DNA of 64,000 bases from Flavipsychrobacter stenotrophus (lineage in GTDB: Bacteria; Bacteroidota; Bacteroidia; Chitinophagales; Chitinophagaceae), in contig NZ_PPSL01000003.1 of the NCBI RefSeq assembly GCF_002954265.1, positions 558,001 to 622,000 of the forward strand, in the 5' to 3' direction. The translations under genes and the position numbers were made by a program. Positions 50,879-60,661 of this stretch are shown piece after piece. The notes under the pieces were generated by a model. The model had not been told where the DNA came from, made no database searches, and was given only the letters and a program-made list of their open reading frames with translations. Position 1 is the first letter of the stretch; the number at the start of each line of letters is the position of its first letter.

Positions 50879-50997
50879 GGGCAGTGCCAGCGTATTCCAA
50901 TGCATGCAACTAAGCATGAACCATTCAACAAGCTTTGGATGCATTAACAGTAATGTTGTCCGAATGCTATTCGATCAAACTTCAAATTATCAATGGG

Positions 50998-51474
50998 ATG
51001 AAACTATCGCAAATAGCAGTGGTTGCTATGGTGACGTTTATATTTGCCGCTTGTGCAGCAAGTAAGAAGAAACATAAAATAGCACCACCGGCGCCGCCAG
51101 TAGCACCTGCAGTGACAAGTGTGCCTGCAAAGCCTATACCAGACAAATCGCCTGACGCGCCGGCCAGTAGTCCTGCCAGCCCGTTCCTGTTTTCAAAACC
51201 CGCAGATGGTATCTATGCGCCGGGTAATGATGAACTGGCAGCTATAGAGCCTCAATACAAAGGATTAAAGCTGGAAAAACTAAAGGAAGGATATGTGCTC
51301 TATGCGCAGGGTGCTTGTACCAACTGCCATAATGCGAAACCGATCTATCCTATACCAACCAGCGAATGGGGAGGGATAATAGATGATATGAGTGAGAAGG
51401 CAATGTTGACAAGTGCACAGAAGGATGCTGTTTATAAGTATGTGCTGTCTATTAAGGCTACTCAGCCTAAATAA
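50998..51474 (+). CDS. c-type cytochrome lipoprotein
   Basis: 158 residues from ATG 50998; an upstream reading from TTG 50935 lacks a signal peptide start. The lipobox is TFIFAACAAS. A Pro/Ala-rich linker follows, then one CxxCH in AQGACTNCHNAKPIYPIPTSEWGGI with Met ligands in IDDMSEKAMLT. Possibly an electron carrier; neighbours do not indicate the partner. Confidence 0.8.
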   Translation: MKLSQIAVVAMVTFIFAACAASKKKHKIAPPAPPVAPAVTSVPAKPIPDKSPDAPASSPASPFLFSKPADGIYAPGNDELAAIEPQYKGLKLEKLKEGYVLYAQGACTNCHNAKPIYPIPTSEWGGIIDDMSEKAMLTSAQKDAVYKYVLSIKATQPK

Positions 51475-51583
51475 GGAAGTGAAGAGTTTCCAATTTGGAA
51501 AAGGATAGTCGACAAATTAGGGCGAAACCAAGACCTTAAAAGTAAAAGGTGGGTCATGTCAGGTCATTTTGGAATGTTACATT

Positions 51584-52720
51584 ATGAGAAGAGTTTATTA
51601 TGTCCTGTTTTTATTGTTTCTTATGTCTTCGTGCAAAGGCCAGGTCAAAACATCTGTTCAATTGCAGAATGGGGGTAAGCCAAAGCTGGAGAGGACGCAA
51701 GGTACAGGTAAATACGCGCCTGTTGGGTGCGGTCTGGAGGATAAGGCGGGAAACCTCTGGTTTGGCACAAACGGAGAGGGGGTCTATAGGTATAATCCGA
51801 GTTCAGAGACCTTTATTAATTTTACTGAAAAGGACGGACTGACCAGTAGTAAAGTATGGGGGCTTGCAGAAGATAAAAACGGGAATATCTGGTTGTGTAC
51901 CGAAGGTGGTGTGTGCAGGTATGACGGAAAGGTGTTCACAGGTATTAATGTCGCAGCTACCGATGGCTTGAGTTTCATTCCCGGATCTGGACATGGGGCT
52001 GGAACCGCAGTGACAACTGTCTGGCGTATTTTCAAAGACGGAAAGGGAGATCTTTGGTTTGGTACGTCTGGCGATGGTGTCTATAGGTATAACGGCAGCT
52101 CTTTTACCCATTTTCTACACAACGATGGGGTTGTAAACAATGCAGGTATCCGTCTCAATGCTGTTACCTCGATGCTACAGGACAGAGCAGGTAATATGTG
52201 GTTTAGCACATGGTTTGAAGGTTTGTGCCGATATGACGGGAAATCGATAACCAGTTTTAAACCTAATGGCGAGGTGTGGTTTGCTTCCCTTCTGGAAGAT
52301 AAACACGGCAACATATGGGCTGGTAGAAGGAGCCATGGCGTGTGTAGGTACGATCCTTCAGCGCCGGTGGTAAAAGGTGGAGAAATGTTTACGAATGTTT
52401 TGCAGAAAGGAATATTTGATTCATGTTGCGTTAATGGCATTGCAGAGGATAAAGTAGGGAACATTTGGTTTGCAACAGAGGCTGAGGATATGACAAAAAG
52501 GGAATCTACAGGTGGAGTCTGGCGTTATGACCCGTCAGTTGAAGCTGGTTCAGTATCGGCGGCGTTTAAGAATTATACAACTGATGACGGGCTGACTAAT
52601 AATGCTGTGTTCAGCGTTACGGTAGATAGATGGGGTAAGCTTTGGTTTGGGACAAGAGGTATGGGCCTGTGTAGTTATGATCCATCAGCAACAAAGCGAT
52701 TTGTGGACTACACTGAGTAG
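51584..52720 (+). CDS. Two-component-propeller (Reg_prop) lipoprotein
   Basis: 378 residues from ATG 51584; an upstream TTG at 51569 adds five codons. Lipobox MSSCKGQ. Seven or so repeats of the type LEDKAGNLWFGTNGEGVYRYN, AEDKNGNIWLCTEGGVCRYDGK, and LGTRGMGLCSYD form a beta-propeller like the sensor part of hybrid two-component proteins, but here no TM or kinase follows. A ligand-binding role at the membrane is likely. Confidence 0.85.
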   Translation: MRRVYYVLFLLFLMSSCKGQVKTSVQLQNGGKPKLERTQGTGKYAPVGCGLEDKAGNLWFGTNGEGVYRYNPSSETFINFTEKDGLTSSKVWGLAEDKNGNIWLCTEGGVCRYDGKVFTGINVAATDGLSFIPGSGHGAGTAVTTVWRIFKDGKGDLWFGTSGDGVYRYNGSSFTHFLHNDGVVNNAGIRLNAVTSMLQDRAGNMWFSTWFEGLCRYDGKSITSFKPNGEVWFASLLEDKHGNIWAGRRSHGVCRYDPSAPVVKGGEMFTNVLQKGIFDSCCVNGIAEDKVGNIWFATEAEDMTKRESTGGVWRYDPSVEAGSVSAAFKNYTTDDGLTNNAVFSVTVDRWGKLWFGTRGMGLCSYDPSATKRFVDYTE

Positions 52721-52736
52721 TAGTATGCGGGCTGCC

Positions 52737-53597
52737 TTAATGGCCCAGCTTCTTTTGGTATTCGCTATATAGATCAGCCACTTCTTCGTCATACTCCTTA
52801 CGATCCATAAATATCTTCGGGTTATAGTCATCGCCTTCTTTGCGCTTTTCGTGGAGGTCGAACTGGCTGGCGTGGGCACATAGCCAGAGGTCAAACTGCT
52901 GCTCTTTAAGGGACTTGAGTGTATAAGAAAAGTCTGCAGCTACATTAGGATAAGAGGGCATGCCTACGGTGGTGCTATCAAGAATGGTGGGCATATTGGC
53001 TATGAGTACCTTGTATGAGCGCTTGTTATCTCTGACAACAAATGAGTAGCTGGATGCGCCCTTTGTGTGCCCGGGATGATGCAGGAAGGTGATATTCATA
53101 CCACCCAGGGTGATGAGTTCTTGGTCTTTGAGCCTGCGATCTACATGAACGGGCTTGAACATGCTTCCTACTCCTTTGCCACCAAACAGGTAATCTGAGT
53201 TGCCGCCATCTTCCATTACAGGTGCATCTGCGTCGTCTATCATTACTTTGGCTTTCGTGAGTTTCTGAATGTTGGCCATACCACCTACGTGATCGAAGTG
53301 CGCTTGTGAGGAGAGTAGTATTTTAATGTCGGAGAATTTGAACCCCAACTCTTCTACGTGTTGGCGAATAGCGGGTACTGTGCTTTCTAGTGCGCAGTTG
53401 ATAAGCATGTGGCCTTTGGGCGTAGTGATGAGGTAGCAAGCCAGATCATAAGTGCCAACGTAGTATAGATTACCCGCTATGCGAAATGGTTTGTAGGGTT
53501 TGGACCATTCGGGCTTTTGTGCGAACGAGGTGACGCTTAATGAGATGGTAATTACGAGTATAGAAAGTGCTCGAAGTGTTTGTTTAAAAGTGTTCAT
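52737..53597 (-). CDS. Subclass B3 metallo-beta-lactamase, GOB-like zinc site
   Basis: 286 residues from ATG 53597; the longer reading begins with TTG. Signal peptide to TSFAQ. The active-site motif is SSQAHFDHVGG (Q98, H100, D102, H103), with HHPGHTKG (H177) and LCAHASQFDLHEK (H242). The first position is Gln where most B3 enzymes have His, as in GOB-type enzymes. It likely hydrolyses beta-lactams, potentially carbapenems, in the periplasm. The fold also allows other hydrolase activities, so resistance is not proven. Confidence 0.88.
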   Translation of the reverse strand: MNTFKQTLRALSILVITISLSVTSFAQKPEWSKPYKPFRIAGNLYYVGTYDLACYLITTPKGHMLINCALESTVPAIRQHVEELGFKFSDIKILLSSQAHFDHVGGMANIQKLTKAKVMIDDADAPVMEDGGNSDYLFGGKGVGSMFKPVHVDRRLKDQELITLGGMNITFLHHPGHTKGASSYSFVVRDNKRSYKVLIANMPTILDSTTVGMPSYPNVAADFSYTLKSLKEQQFDLWLCAHASQFDLHEKRKEGDDYNPKIFMDRKEYDEEVADLYSEYQKKLGH

Positions 53598-53644
53598 GTA
53601 CAATAGAAATGTGGATGACTAAATTAGTTTTTTTGAAGCAGTGG

Positions 53645-54952
53645 TCAAATCTTATTGAAGCGAGCTGTATACCTACCATTGCCCTGTACTAAATAGATGC
53701 CCGGCGCAAGTGTATTAATATTCAATTTTGCCTGGTATTCTTTTGTTGAAGTGCAATGGTATGATGCCACTATTTGCCCCGATATATCAGTAATAATAGC
53801 GTCATTTATTTTTTCGTTTGCCGTGATCGTAATCTGATCGATGGCCGGATTGGGAAATATGGTTAGTATGTTGTTGCCGCCTAAGTTTTTATCGACCGAA
53901 GTTGTGGTAAGGGCTATTTTGCGGATGCGATTGTTGTACATGTCAACGACATAGAGGTCGCCATTGTAAGGGATAACCTGGTTGATGTAGTTGAATTCTG
54001 CCAGCAGGGCGGGTCCATTATCTCCGCTGTAGGCCATTGCGCCTGTACCTGCGGTGCGGGTAATGATTCCTGCAGTGTCAACCTTTCTGATAATGTTTGT
54101 GCCGGTAGATGTGATGTATACATTGCCTGCATCATCGCAGGCTGCTCCGATACAGGTGCCAACGGTACCTGTGAGTGCCGGGCCGCCGTCGCCACCACTG
54201 CCACCGCCACCTGTGCCCGCAAACGCATTGATGATCCCAGCGGTATCAACCTTGCGTACTCGCCTTGCCCCATTGCCAGGAATCAGTAATTCTCCTTTTG
54301 CATTGTGTGAGATGAAGCAAGGAGTGTTTAAATTGGCCGCGCTTGCCGGGCCGCCATCTCCTGCGGACCCGCTGACACCTACACCGACTACTGTTGAAAT
54401 AATACCTGTAACATCTATTTTTCTAATGCGGTGATTGTAGCTGTCGGAAAAGTAAAGTGCTCCGCTTGTGTCAACAAAACCGAGGTAGGGTGTGTGTAGC
54501 GTTGCAGCGGTAGCGGGGATGCCATCGCTGTTAAAGCCGAGGGTTGCATTGCCGGCTATGGTGGTGATGATACCTGCACTGCTGATCTTTCGTATTCGGG
54601 ATAACTCGGCTATATAGATATTGCCAAGTGTGTCTGTAGTGACGCTGGTTGGTATTATGGATGCAGCTGTGGCGGGTCCGTTGTCGCCACTAAATCCAGA
54701 GGTGCCGTTGCCTGCAATAGTAGTGATGATGCCGGTGGTAGTAACTATGCGTAGCCGGTAATTATCGGCATCGGCTATGTACATATTGCCGACCTTGTCG
54801 AATGCTATAGATGTTGGCCTGCTGAGTTGAGCACCTGTAGCTGCGTTGTTATCGCCACTGAATCCGCCAGTGCCTGTGCCAACGACAGTAGTGACTATCT
54901 GAGCAGAGAGGTAGAAAGGGAATAATAGTAACGAGAATAAAAGTGTTTTCAT
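53645..54952 (-). CDS. NHL-repeat secreted protein with T9SS sorting domain
   Basis: 435 residues. Signal peptide to LSAQ. About six NHL-type blades, such as GTGGFSGDNNAATGAQLSRP, GDGGPASAANLNTP and GDNGPALLAEFNY, form a propeller (about 25-345). The C-terminus has FPNPAIDQITITANEKINDAIITDISGQIVASYHC ... LNINTLAPGIYLVQGNGRYTARFNKI, a type A T9SS sorting domain. It should be a surface or secreted binding or carbohydrate-linked protein. Confidence 0.9.
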   Translation of the reverse strand: MKTLLFSLLLFPFYLSAQIVTTVVGTGTGGFSGDNNAATGAQLSRPTSIAFDKVGNMYIADADNYRLRIVTTTGIITTIAGNGTSGFSGDNGPATAASIIPTSVTTDTLGNIYIAELSRIRKISSAGIITTIAGNATLGFNSDGIPATAATLHTPYLGFVDTSGALYFSDSYNHRIRKIDVTGIISTVVGVGVSGSAGDGGPASAANLNTPCFISHNAKGELLIPGNGARRVRKVDTAGIINAFAGTGGGGSGGDGGPALTGTVGTCIGAACDDAGNVYITSTGTNIIRKVDTAGIITRTAGTGAMAYSGDNGPALLAEFNYINQVIPYNGDLYVVDMYNNRIRKIALTTTSVDKNLGGNNILTIFPNPAIDQITITANEKINDAIITDISGQIVASYHCTSTKEYQAKLNINTLAPGIYLVQGNGRYTARFNKI

Positions 54953-55056
54953 TGGAGGTGTAATATGAAATAAAGTTACCGATCTTTATTCTTAGTGATT
55001 TGCGTACTGTTGTAATTTTTTGCAGTTGCAGAATTTTAATAAGAACATTATTCGGT

Positions 55057-56112
55057 ATGAAAAGATGGATGTTGTGCTGCTTGTTGTTATTGTCGCTTAC
55101 GGCGGCATCTGCGAGGGTTGCAGAGTGGTGGCACATAGATACTAAAACCAATGCTTCTTTTCGTGGGTTATCGGTTGTAGATGACAGTGTAGCGTGGGTA
55201 AGTGGCAGTAAGGGTTGGGTGGGCAAGACTGTGAATGGTGGCAAACACTGGACATGGCAACAGGTGAAGGGATATGGGCAATGCGATTTCAGGAGTTTGT
55301 ATGCATTTAATGGCAAGGAAGCAGTGATAGCACATGCGGGATCTCCGGCATATGTATTACGAACAGAAGATGGGGGTGCAACATGGAAGAAGGTCTATGA
55401 AAATGATGATACAGCTGCTTTTATTGATGGTATTGACTTTGCAACGCGGGAGATAGGTATGATCTATGGCGACCCCATAAACGGGCGTATGCTGTTGCTG
55501 AATACAGTTGATGGTGGAAGGACATGGACAGAGCTGCCATTGAAGCAAAGACCTCTGATGAGCACAGGAGAAGCATCATTTGCGGCAAGTGGTACATGCA
55601 TAAAATATCTGGACAAGAAGCGGGTGGTGATAGCAACGGGAGGAACGGTGTCGAGGTTGCTCATTTCAAAGAATAATGGAGGTAAGTGGACGAGTGTGTC
55701 TACGCCTATATTGCAGGGGGAGAGTAGTACAGGTGTCTTTTCTTTTTTGGCTATTAGCCCAAGAAGATGGCTTATTGTGGGAGGTAACTATAAGCGAGAT
55801 ACGCTGAGTGAAGCCAATTGCTTTTATACCCGCAACCGAGGTAGAACGTGGTATGCACCCGTTGTAACAACTCGCGGCTACAGAGAATGTGTTATAGAGG
55901 CTCCGGATGCAATCAAACCTATGGCTGATGGAACGCTACTTGCGGTAGGACCGTCGGGTCAGGATATTTCTTATGACAATGGGGTCAGTTGGTCGACATT
56001 CTCCAATCAAGAGCAATTTCATGTTATTAAAAAGGCTAGACACGGTAAGCTGATCATTATGGCAGGTGGACAGGGAAAGGTGGCGATACTGCGCCATGTG
56101 CGTCTTTATTAG
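55057..56112 (+). CDS. Secreted Ycf48/BNR-like beta-propeller protein
   Basis: 351 residues from ATG 55057; an upstream TTG at 55000 is rejected because the signal peptide starts at MKRWMLCC. Cleavage near TAASA-RVAEWW. Repeats of the type GKTVNGGKHWTWQQVK, LRTEDGGATWKKVYEN and VDGGRTWTEL are the Asp-box motif of BNR/Ycf48 propellers. It probably binds a surface ligand. Divergent from the NHL protein. Confidence 0.8.
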   Translation: MKRWMLCCLLLLSLTAASARVAEWWHIDTKTNASFRGLSVVDDSVAWVSGSKGWVGKTVNGGKHWTWQQVKGYGQCDFRSLYAFNGKEAVIAHAGSPAYVLRTEDGGATWKKVYENDDTAAFIDGIDFATREIGMIYGDPINGRMLLLNTVDGGRTWTELPLKQRPLMSTGEASFAASGTCIKYLDKKRVVIATGGTVSRLLISKNNGGKWTSVSTPILQGESSTGVFSFLAISPRRWLIVGGNYKRDTLSEANCFYTRNRGRTWYAPVVTTRGYRECVIEAPDAIKPMADGTLLAVGPSGQDISYDNGVSWSTFSNQEQFHVIKKARHGKLIIMAGGQGKVAILRHVRLY

Positions 56113-56133
56113 TCAGGGCTTTCCGCGAGAGGA

Positions 56134-56652
56134 TCAAATGAGTTTCTTTTCTCCCAGAGGAAAGCCGTTGTCTGCAGCGTATTTTTTCTGTATCAATAAC
56201 AAATTACTTATCGCTGTTTCTTCCTCTTTTATCAGGTCATCTATGCCATCTGCTATCGCGTTCATGTCGTCAGTGCCGCTTTCTTTTGTTAATTTCTCAT
56301 AGCGGCTGAAACCTTTTTCTACCTGCATCAATTGAATTTTGAGTAGCGTTAGTTCTCCCTTTTTGAAGTCTTCTCCGCCAATGCCCAGCGGCTCCATTTG
56401 TTCCACTTCGGTTATTTCCTGTCTTAGGTAATTTTCCATGAGCTCTCTCGGGCCCGTAAGTGTGGTATAGTTGCCTGACACTTTACATAGTTCAAAGCTA
56501 TCAGCCCATACCTGCACATTTGCTCGTGCTGTCTGGTTGATCCTGATCAATGAATCGTTGAATAGGCGTGCCTCATGTGCCTTTGTAAATTTGCATGAAT
56601 ACATGCAAACTGCTAGTGCAATAAAGAGTAATGATCGGGAAAAACAATTCAT
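56134..56652 (-). CDS. Lipoprotein of unknown function
   Basis: 172 residues. Lipobox CMYSCKFTK. The mature part is helical with Glu/Lys-rich segments (ELMENYLRQEITEVEQMEPL ... LTLLKIQLMQVEKGFSRYEKL ... ADGIDDLIKEEETAISNLLLIQKKYA), compatible with a helical bundle in the periplasm. It converges with the Ycf48-like gene and shares orientation with the desaturase gene, 11 bases downstream of that gene's stop. Confidence 0.65.
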   Translation of the reverse strand: MNCFSRSLLFIALAVCMYSCKFTKAHEARLFNDSLIRINQTARANVQVWADSFELCKVSGNYTTLTGPRELMENYLRQEITEVEQMEPLGIGGEDFKKGELTLLKIQLMQVEKGFSRYEKLTKESGTDDMNAIADGIDDLIKEEETAISNLLLIQKKYAADNGFPLGEKKLI

Positions 56653-56663
56653 AGACTGTAAAG

Positions 56664-57437
56664 TTAGTGATGGTGATGATCATCTTCTTCAGGTTCGGGT
56701 AGTTCTCTTGCTGCAAGGGGCAACAAGGCAGTAGGTACCGAAGGATAGGCGTGATGCAGGTGATGAAATGCAAATGACGAAATTATGGGTGTCCATACCC
56801 TAGCTAGTTTTGCACCGGCAAGGCGAGCGGGGTTGCGTGTAGCCATTCTGTGCGGAATGTACGAGGCCCATAGCGGCATAAGGGAGCTTAATACGAACGC
56901 TATGGCCCAATAGACCAACCCTGTTATAGACCCGGTGAAATAATACAACGCAATAAAGGCCAGCAATATGAAAACGGTAATGATGGTCTCGGTGAGTTGT
57001 ATCCGTTTTGTTTTAGGTGCTATGCGTAAGGAGGCCAATCGTAATGATAAAATGTGGTAGGGGCCATTCAAAAATACCTGCTTTAATGTCCACATGGCGG
57101 GTGCGCCTTCAGGGTCATCTTCGCTAAGGCATTGCCCATGGTGGCGAAGATGTGTGATCTTGAGAGAATGCCCGCTTTTAAGCAGGAGCAATGCACTAAG
57201 CGTAAGTAGCCTTTCATTGGCTTGTTTGGAAAGGCCTAGGGCATTGTGTATGGTGTCGTGCATCTGCACAAAACCAGCCAGTATGGTAAAAGTTGCCGCC
57301 GGTATAGCCAGCCACCATATATGCAATTGGGCAAAGACAATATAGCTACCCAGCAATACCCATGGACGCAACACCTCCGTTATTTGACGGAAGGGCGTAA
57401 GCAGCAGGTCTTTTGCTTTTTTGATGTGGGTGGACAT
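56664..57437 (-). CDS. Fatty acid desaturase / hydroxylase family protein with His tail
   Basis: 257 residues with several TM helices. Histidine boxes are HDTIHNALG, HLRHHGQC and SFAFHHLHHAYP, the tripartite di-iron motif of the membrane desaturase/hydroxylase family. The C-terminus ends PEPEEDDHHHH, a natural acidic-His tail; it is not a cloning tag, as the upstream sequence is chromosomal. The substrate (fatty acid, carotenoid or sterol) cannot be told. Confidence 0.82.
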   Translation of the reverse strand: MSTHIKKAKDLLLTPFRQITEVLRPWVLLGSYIVFAQLHIWWLAIPAATFTILAGFVQMHDTIHNALGLSKQANERLLTLSALLLLKSGHSLKITHLRHHGQCLSEDDPEGAPAMWTLKQVFLNGPYHILSLRLASLRIAPKTKRIQLTETIITVFILLAFIALYYFTGSITGLVYWAIAFVLSSLMPLWASYIPHRMATRNPARLAGAKLARVWTPIISSFAFHHLHHAYPSVPTALLPLAARELPEPEEDDHHHH

Positions 57438-57533
57438 TGATTAAAGATCGGCATTTATTCCTATAAATCTTGATGTAACGACCAGGAGTGAGAGGTAGAC
57501 GTTGAAATACTATATCGGTTTAATTTAATGAAA

Positions 57534-57541
57534 TATATTTG
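57534..57541 (+). promoter_or_regulatory. -7 element of the membrane glycosyltransferase-like gene
   Basis: TATATTTG fits TAnnTTTG, 28 bases before the ATG at 57570. The -33 region is weak. Confidence 0.5.
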
Positions 57542-57569
57542 CGGAGCGCCATTGGGCGTATCATAAAGT

Positions 57570-59297
57570 ATGGCTACTCTGAAAAGTATATTTAGCGGAA
57601 TAAAGACGACCGGGCTGATATACTTGAGCGCAGTAGTAATGCTTGTGCTTTATCTTCTGCATTTACTGCAATATATTTTCTCGGGAAGGGATAGGCTCAC
57701 ACAACAGTATTTCCCCTCAGAGACCTGTTTTTATAAATCGGGCGAGTTTACAACCAGGTACTTTACCGCGCATGTAAAGATGCAAGGGAATCAGCTTGCC
57801 GGAATTGGGGCCGGACTGTGCATAGCACTGATCGGCCATTGCTTGTATAGATACAAACAGGTGAAAGGGGCTGTGGCTGTAAGTGACGGGAAGAGGGAAC
57901 CGATAAACCGGATGAGTTATTTGCCTCTGGTGTTGTTGGGTATACCGGCGTACTTCTGGTATAGAGGGCAGGTGCAGCTGGGGCCAAGCGGCGATGAGAT
58001 CTTTTCGGCAGTGTATTGCGCGGAGACCTCATTGTTCAGAACGTGGGCCTACTACATGATGCCCAACAATCACATTTTCTTTAACCTGGTCAATAATCTG
58101 TTGGCTAAGGTTACTTTTTGCGATGCCGTACATACAGGAAGGGCTATATCATTTGTAGCGTACCTAAGTATGTTGATTGCTGCTTTCAGGTGGTTGAATA
58201 AGCTTGTGAAAAATTGGGTAGTTGCCGCCATAGCTTGTTTGCCACTTATGTTTCAGTTTACTACGTTCATATTGGCGCAGCAGAACAGGGGGTATGAATT
58301 GCAGTTGCTGTTTGGCTGGTTATCCTATGTGTCGATGTTGAGTTATTTGTTTGATAAACGCGGGCGCGAACTGCGGTTGTTTACTATTTCATCGGTACTA
58401 GGTTTTGCGTGTATTCCTACCTATAGCTATTTCTTCGGTGCGCAGTTGCTCTTTTGTTTGTGTGTTATGGTTTATGAGCGGAAGGCTGATCTGGCACTGG
58501 TTCTGCATGCAGCATTAATAGGTTGCGGGGTATTCCTGTTCTACCTGCCATCGCTATGTTTTTCAGGACTGGATGCGCTGATCAATAATGAATACGTGAA
58601 AGCAGGAACGGGAGATTATGTTGATTTTATTCCGGGCTTTTATACCGCACTAAAGACAAATGGCAATACACTTTTTTCGAATCTTATAGAGCGCGACCAT
58701 TGGGTGAATATGGTATTGTTCCTGACGCCGGTGTTGTTATTATTTGCGAAGAAGAGAGAACGCAGACTGGTGGGGATATTTTACATACTCCTTTGGATAG
58801 TGTGGGGTATCTTCTGTTTTAAAATGCAACGCTTACCTTATTACCGGAATATGGTATTGCATTACAGCATTACTGTAGCAACCATAGTTTATACCTTTTA
58901 CCTGCTGGTCGCCAAAGTGTTTTCATTTGTAAAACCACAAGTAATAAAATACAGTCTCATAAGATTGGCTTTTGTAGTGCCTGTGCTCATTGTCAGCTAT
59001 CAGCAATACCAGTGGTGTTACAGGCAAGATAATTATGCTGAAGAGCAGCAGATAAATGCGCAGATAAATGCGGAGATCGGCAGTTGGGATAAGGGAGTTG
59101 TTGTAGGCTGCTCGCCATATAGTTTTTGCTATTTTTATTTTTCACGCAAGGGGGGACATGTTACGCACTATTGCCTTTCGGGTAATGAAGCCGTCTATAT
59201 AAACCTGGTGCAAGAGCCTCTGCCGGCCAATATACTGGCTAATTATAGCTTCTTGAAAAAGCTACCTGATGGATATGAACTATATAAGCGGAAGTGA
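57570..59297 (+). CDS. Polytopic membrane protein, glycosyltransferase-39-like architecture
   Basis: 575 residues with about ten TM helices. The periplasmic loop after the first helices contains GPSGDEIFSAVYCAETSLFRTWAYYMMPNNHIFFNLVNNLLAKV, in which Asp-Glu near the membrane recalls the catalytic carboxylates of GT-C enzymes such as ArnT/PMT. The C-terminal 80 residues after the last helix form a soluble domain (CSPYSFCYFYFSRKGGHVTHYC). It may move a lipid-linked sugar; the family assignment is tentative. Confidence 0.65.
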   Translation: MATLKSIFSGIKTTGLIYLSAVVMLVLYLLHLLQYIFSGRDRLTQQYFPSETCFYKSGEFTTRYFTAHVKMQGNQLAGIGAGLCIALIGHCLYRYKQVKGAVAVSDGKREPINRMSYLPLVLLGIPAYFWYRGQVQLGPSGDEIFSAVYCAETSLFRTWAYYMMPNNHIFFNLVNNLLAKVTFCDAVHTGRAISFVAYLSMLIAAFRWLNKLVKNWVVAAIACLPLMFQFTTFILAQQNRGYELQLLFGWLSYVSMLSYLFDKRGRELRLFTISSVLGFACIPTYSYFFGAQLLFCLCVMVYERKADLALVLHAALIGCGVFLFYLPSLCFSGLDALINNEYVKAGTGDYVDFIPGFYTALKTNGNTLFSNLIERDHWVNMVLFLTPVLLLFAKKRERRLVGIFYILLWIVWGIFCFKMQRLPYYRNMVLHYSITVATIVYTFYLLVAKVFSFVKPQVIKYSLIRLAFVVPVLIVSYQQYQWCYRQDNYAEEQQINAQINAEIGSWDKGVVVGCSPYSFCYFYFSRKGGHVTHYCLSGNEAVYINLVQEPLPANILANYSFLKKLPDGYELYKRK

Positions 59298-59321
59298 TCA
59301 ATACCTGCTTAGAAAATTTGC

Positions 59322-59897
59322 TCAGTAGTTGTTGTAGGCCCTGCGGTTTAGCTTGAAGAACTTTATTCTTACTTCGTCGTTTTGTCCGAAGATGTGGCCT
59401 GAGTTTATACCCTGGTTCATACAGATAGCGCCACCTTCTTCGTATTTGTTATAGTCTGCCTGATTTACTTCATAGAGCTTTTCGGGGTTGTTTTGCAGAC
59501 GAAAGAAGTACTGCCCGGTAACCGGGAAATACTCTTTACTAATGATGGTTAGCGGCACTTCGAACTTCATACCACATGATGCATCCTGCTTATAGGCATC
59601 TATCATATAATTGCTGATAAATGCACATGCAGAGACCGTGATGCCCAGTGCCAGCAGGATATTGATAAACAGATTTACCGGTAGTGAGCTGAAAACCAGA
59701 GTACCTGTGCCATCCCAAAATGCGTAGGTGGCAAAACTCAGGATATTAGTGACAATGGAGGTGATGACAAAGCTATAAGCGAAACACCTGAAAGCCCCCG
59801 AGTAAAACAGATCATCATGCCTGAGTTTATAGATCTTCATCAGCCATTCAGATTCGTCGGGCGTGAGCGGTACTTTCTTATATTCAGGCTTCGGCAT
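59322..59897 (-). CDS. Two- or three-span membrane protein, unknown
   Basis: 191 residues. Helices near 42-65 and 75-104 (VITSIVTNILSFATYAF, FINILLALGITVSACAFISNYMI) lie in the first half; the second half (SCGMKFEVPLTIISKEYFPVTGQYFFRLQNNPEKLYEVNQADYNKYEEGG) is soluble. No family recognised. Convergent with the upstream glycosyltransferase-like gene, 25 bases between stops. Confidence 0.6.
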   Translation of the reverse strand: MPKPEYKKVPLTPDESEWLMKIYKLRHDDLFYSGAFRCFAYSFVITSIVTNILSFATYAFWDGTGTLVFSSLPVNLFINILLALGITVSACAFISNYMIDAYKQDASCGMKFEVPLTIISKEYFPVTGQYFFRLQNNPEKLYEVNQADYNKYEEGGAICMNQGINSGHIFGQNDEVRIKFFKLNRRAYNNY

Positions 59898-60094
59898 AAA
59901 TTGTTTATAATGATTGGGTTATGTAAAGATACGATATTGTTATAACGTTTTATTTTACACCGAACGATGTGGGGCTGATGGAATATGGGCTTAAATTGCC
60001 CTTAATTTGTCGGGTTTATACCAGTTACTATTTATATTGCCGAGCGATATTTGCAGAAGATAAAAATTATTCAAAAACATAAAAAATAAGAACA

Positions 60095-60493
60095 ATGGAA
60101 AAAGGAATAATGATAACCGTAGAAGCGACTATTAATGCACCTGTGGCAAAGGTTTGGGAGTACTGGACAGCTCCGGAGCATATCACGCAATGGTGTGCAG
60201 CATCGGATGATTGGCACGCGCCGAAAGCAACTAATGATGTGCGTGTAGGAGGTGATTTCTCAACGACTATGGCTGCAAAGGATGGTAGCTTTAGTTTCGA
60301 CTTTGGAGGTACTTACACTGAAGTGAAGAACAATGAAGTGATAGGCTATACAATGGGAGATGGCAGGGTAGCGAGGATACTATTTAAGGACAATGGTAAC
60401 ACAACCGATATCGTTGAGACTTTTGAAGCCGAAACGCAGAATCCGGTGGAAATGCAGCAGGGTGGCTGGCAGGCGATCCTTAATAACTTTTAG
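60095..60493 (+). CDS. SRPBCC/AHSA1-type START-like protein
   Basis: 132 residues. ITVEATINAPVAKVWEYWTAPEHITQWCAASDDWHAPKATNDVRVGGDFS and WQAILNNF are the beginning and end of the Bet v1/AHSA1 helix-grip fold. It binds a hydrophobic ligand or client protein. No membrane segment. Confidence 0.88.
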   Translation: MEKGIMITVEATINAPVAKVWEYWTAPEHITQWCAASDDWHAPKATNDVRVGGDFSTTMAAKDGSFSFDFGGTYTEVKNNEVIGYTMGDGRVARILFKDNGNTTDIVETFEAETQNPVEMQQGGWQAILNNF

Positions 60494-60661
60494 AAATACG
60501 TTGAAGGGAATTAGTAGATAGTACATAGTAGATAGTTCAGAAGTGGACAAGGATTATGATAGGGTTCATTCTTTGCAGGATGGACCTTATCTTTTTTGCA
60601 GTATTTGTGTTTTTATATACTAGTTTTTATGTTTTGGCGTTATTGCAAAAACGGAACCTCA

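Noticed and set aside
57409-57437. Vector or tag contamination suggested by the HHHH end of the desaturase
   Set aside because: The HHHH codes lie at the opposite (3') end near 56664 and continue into normal chromosomal sequence; no vector sequence is present.
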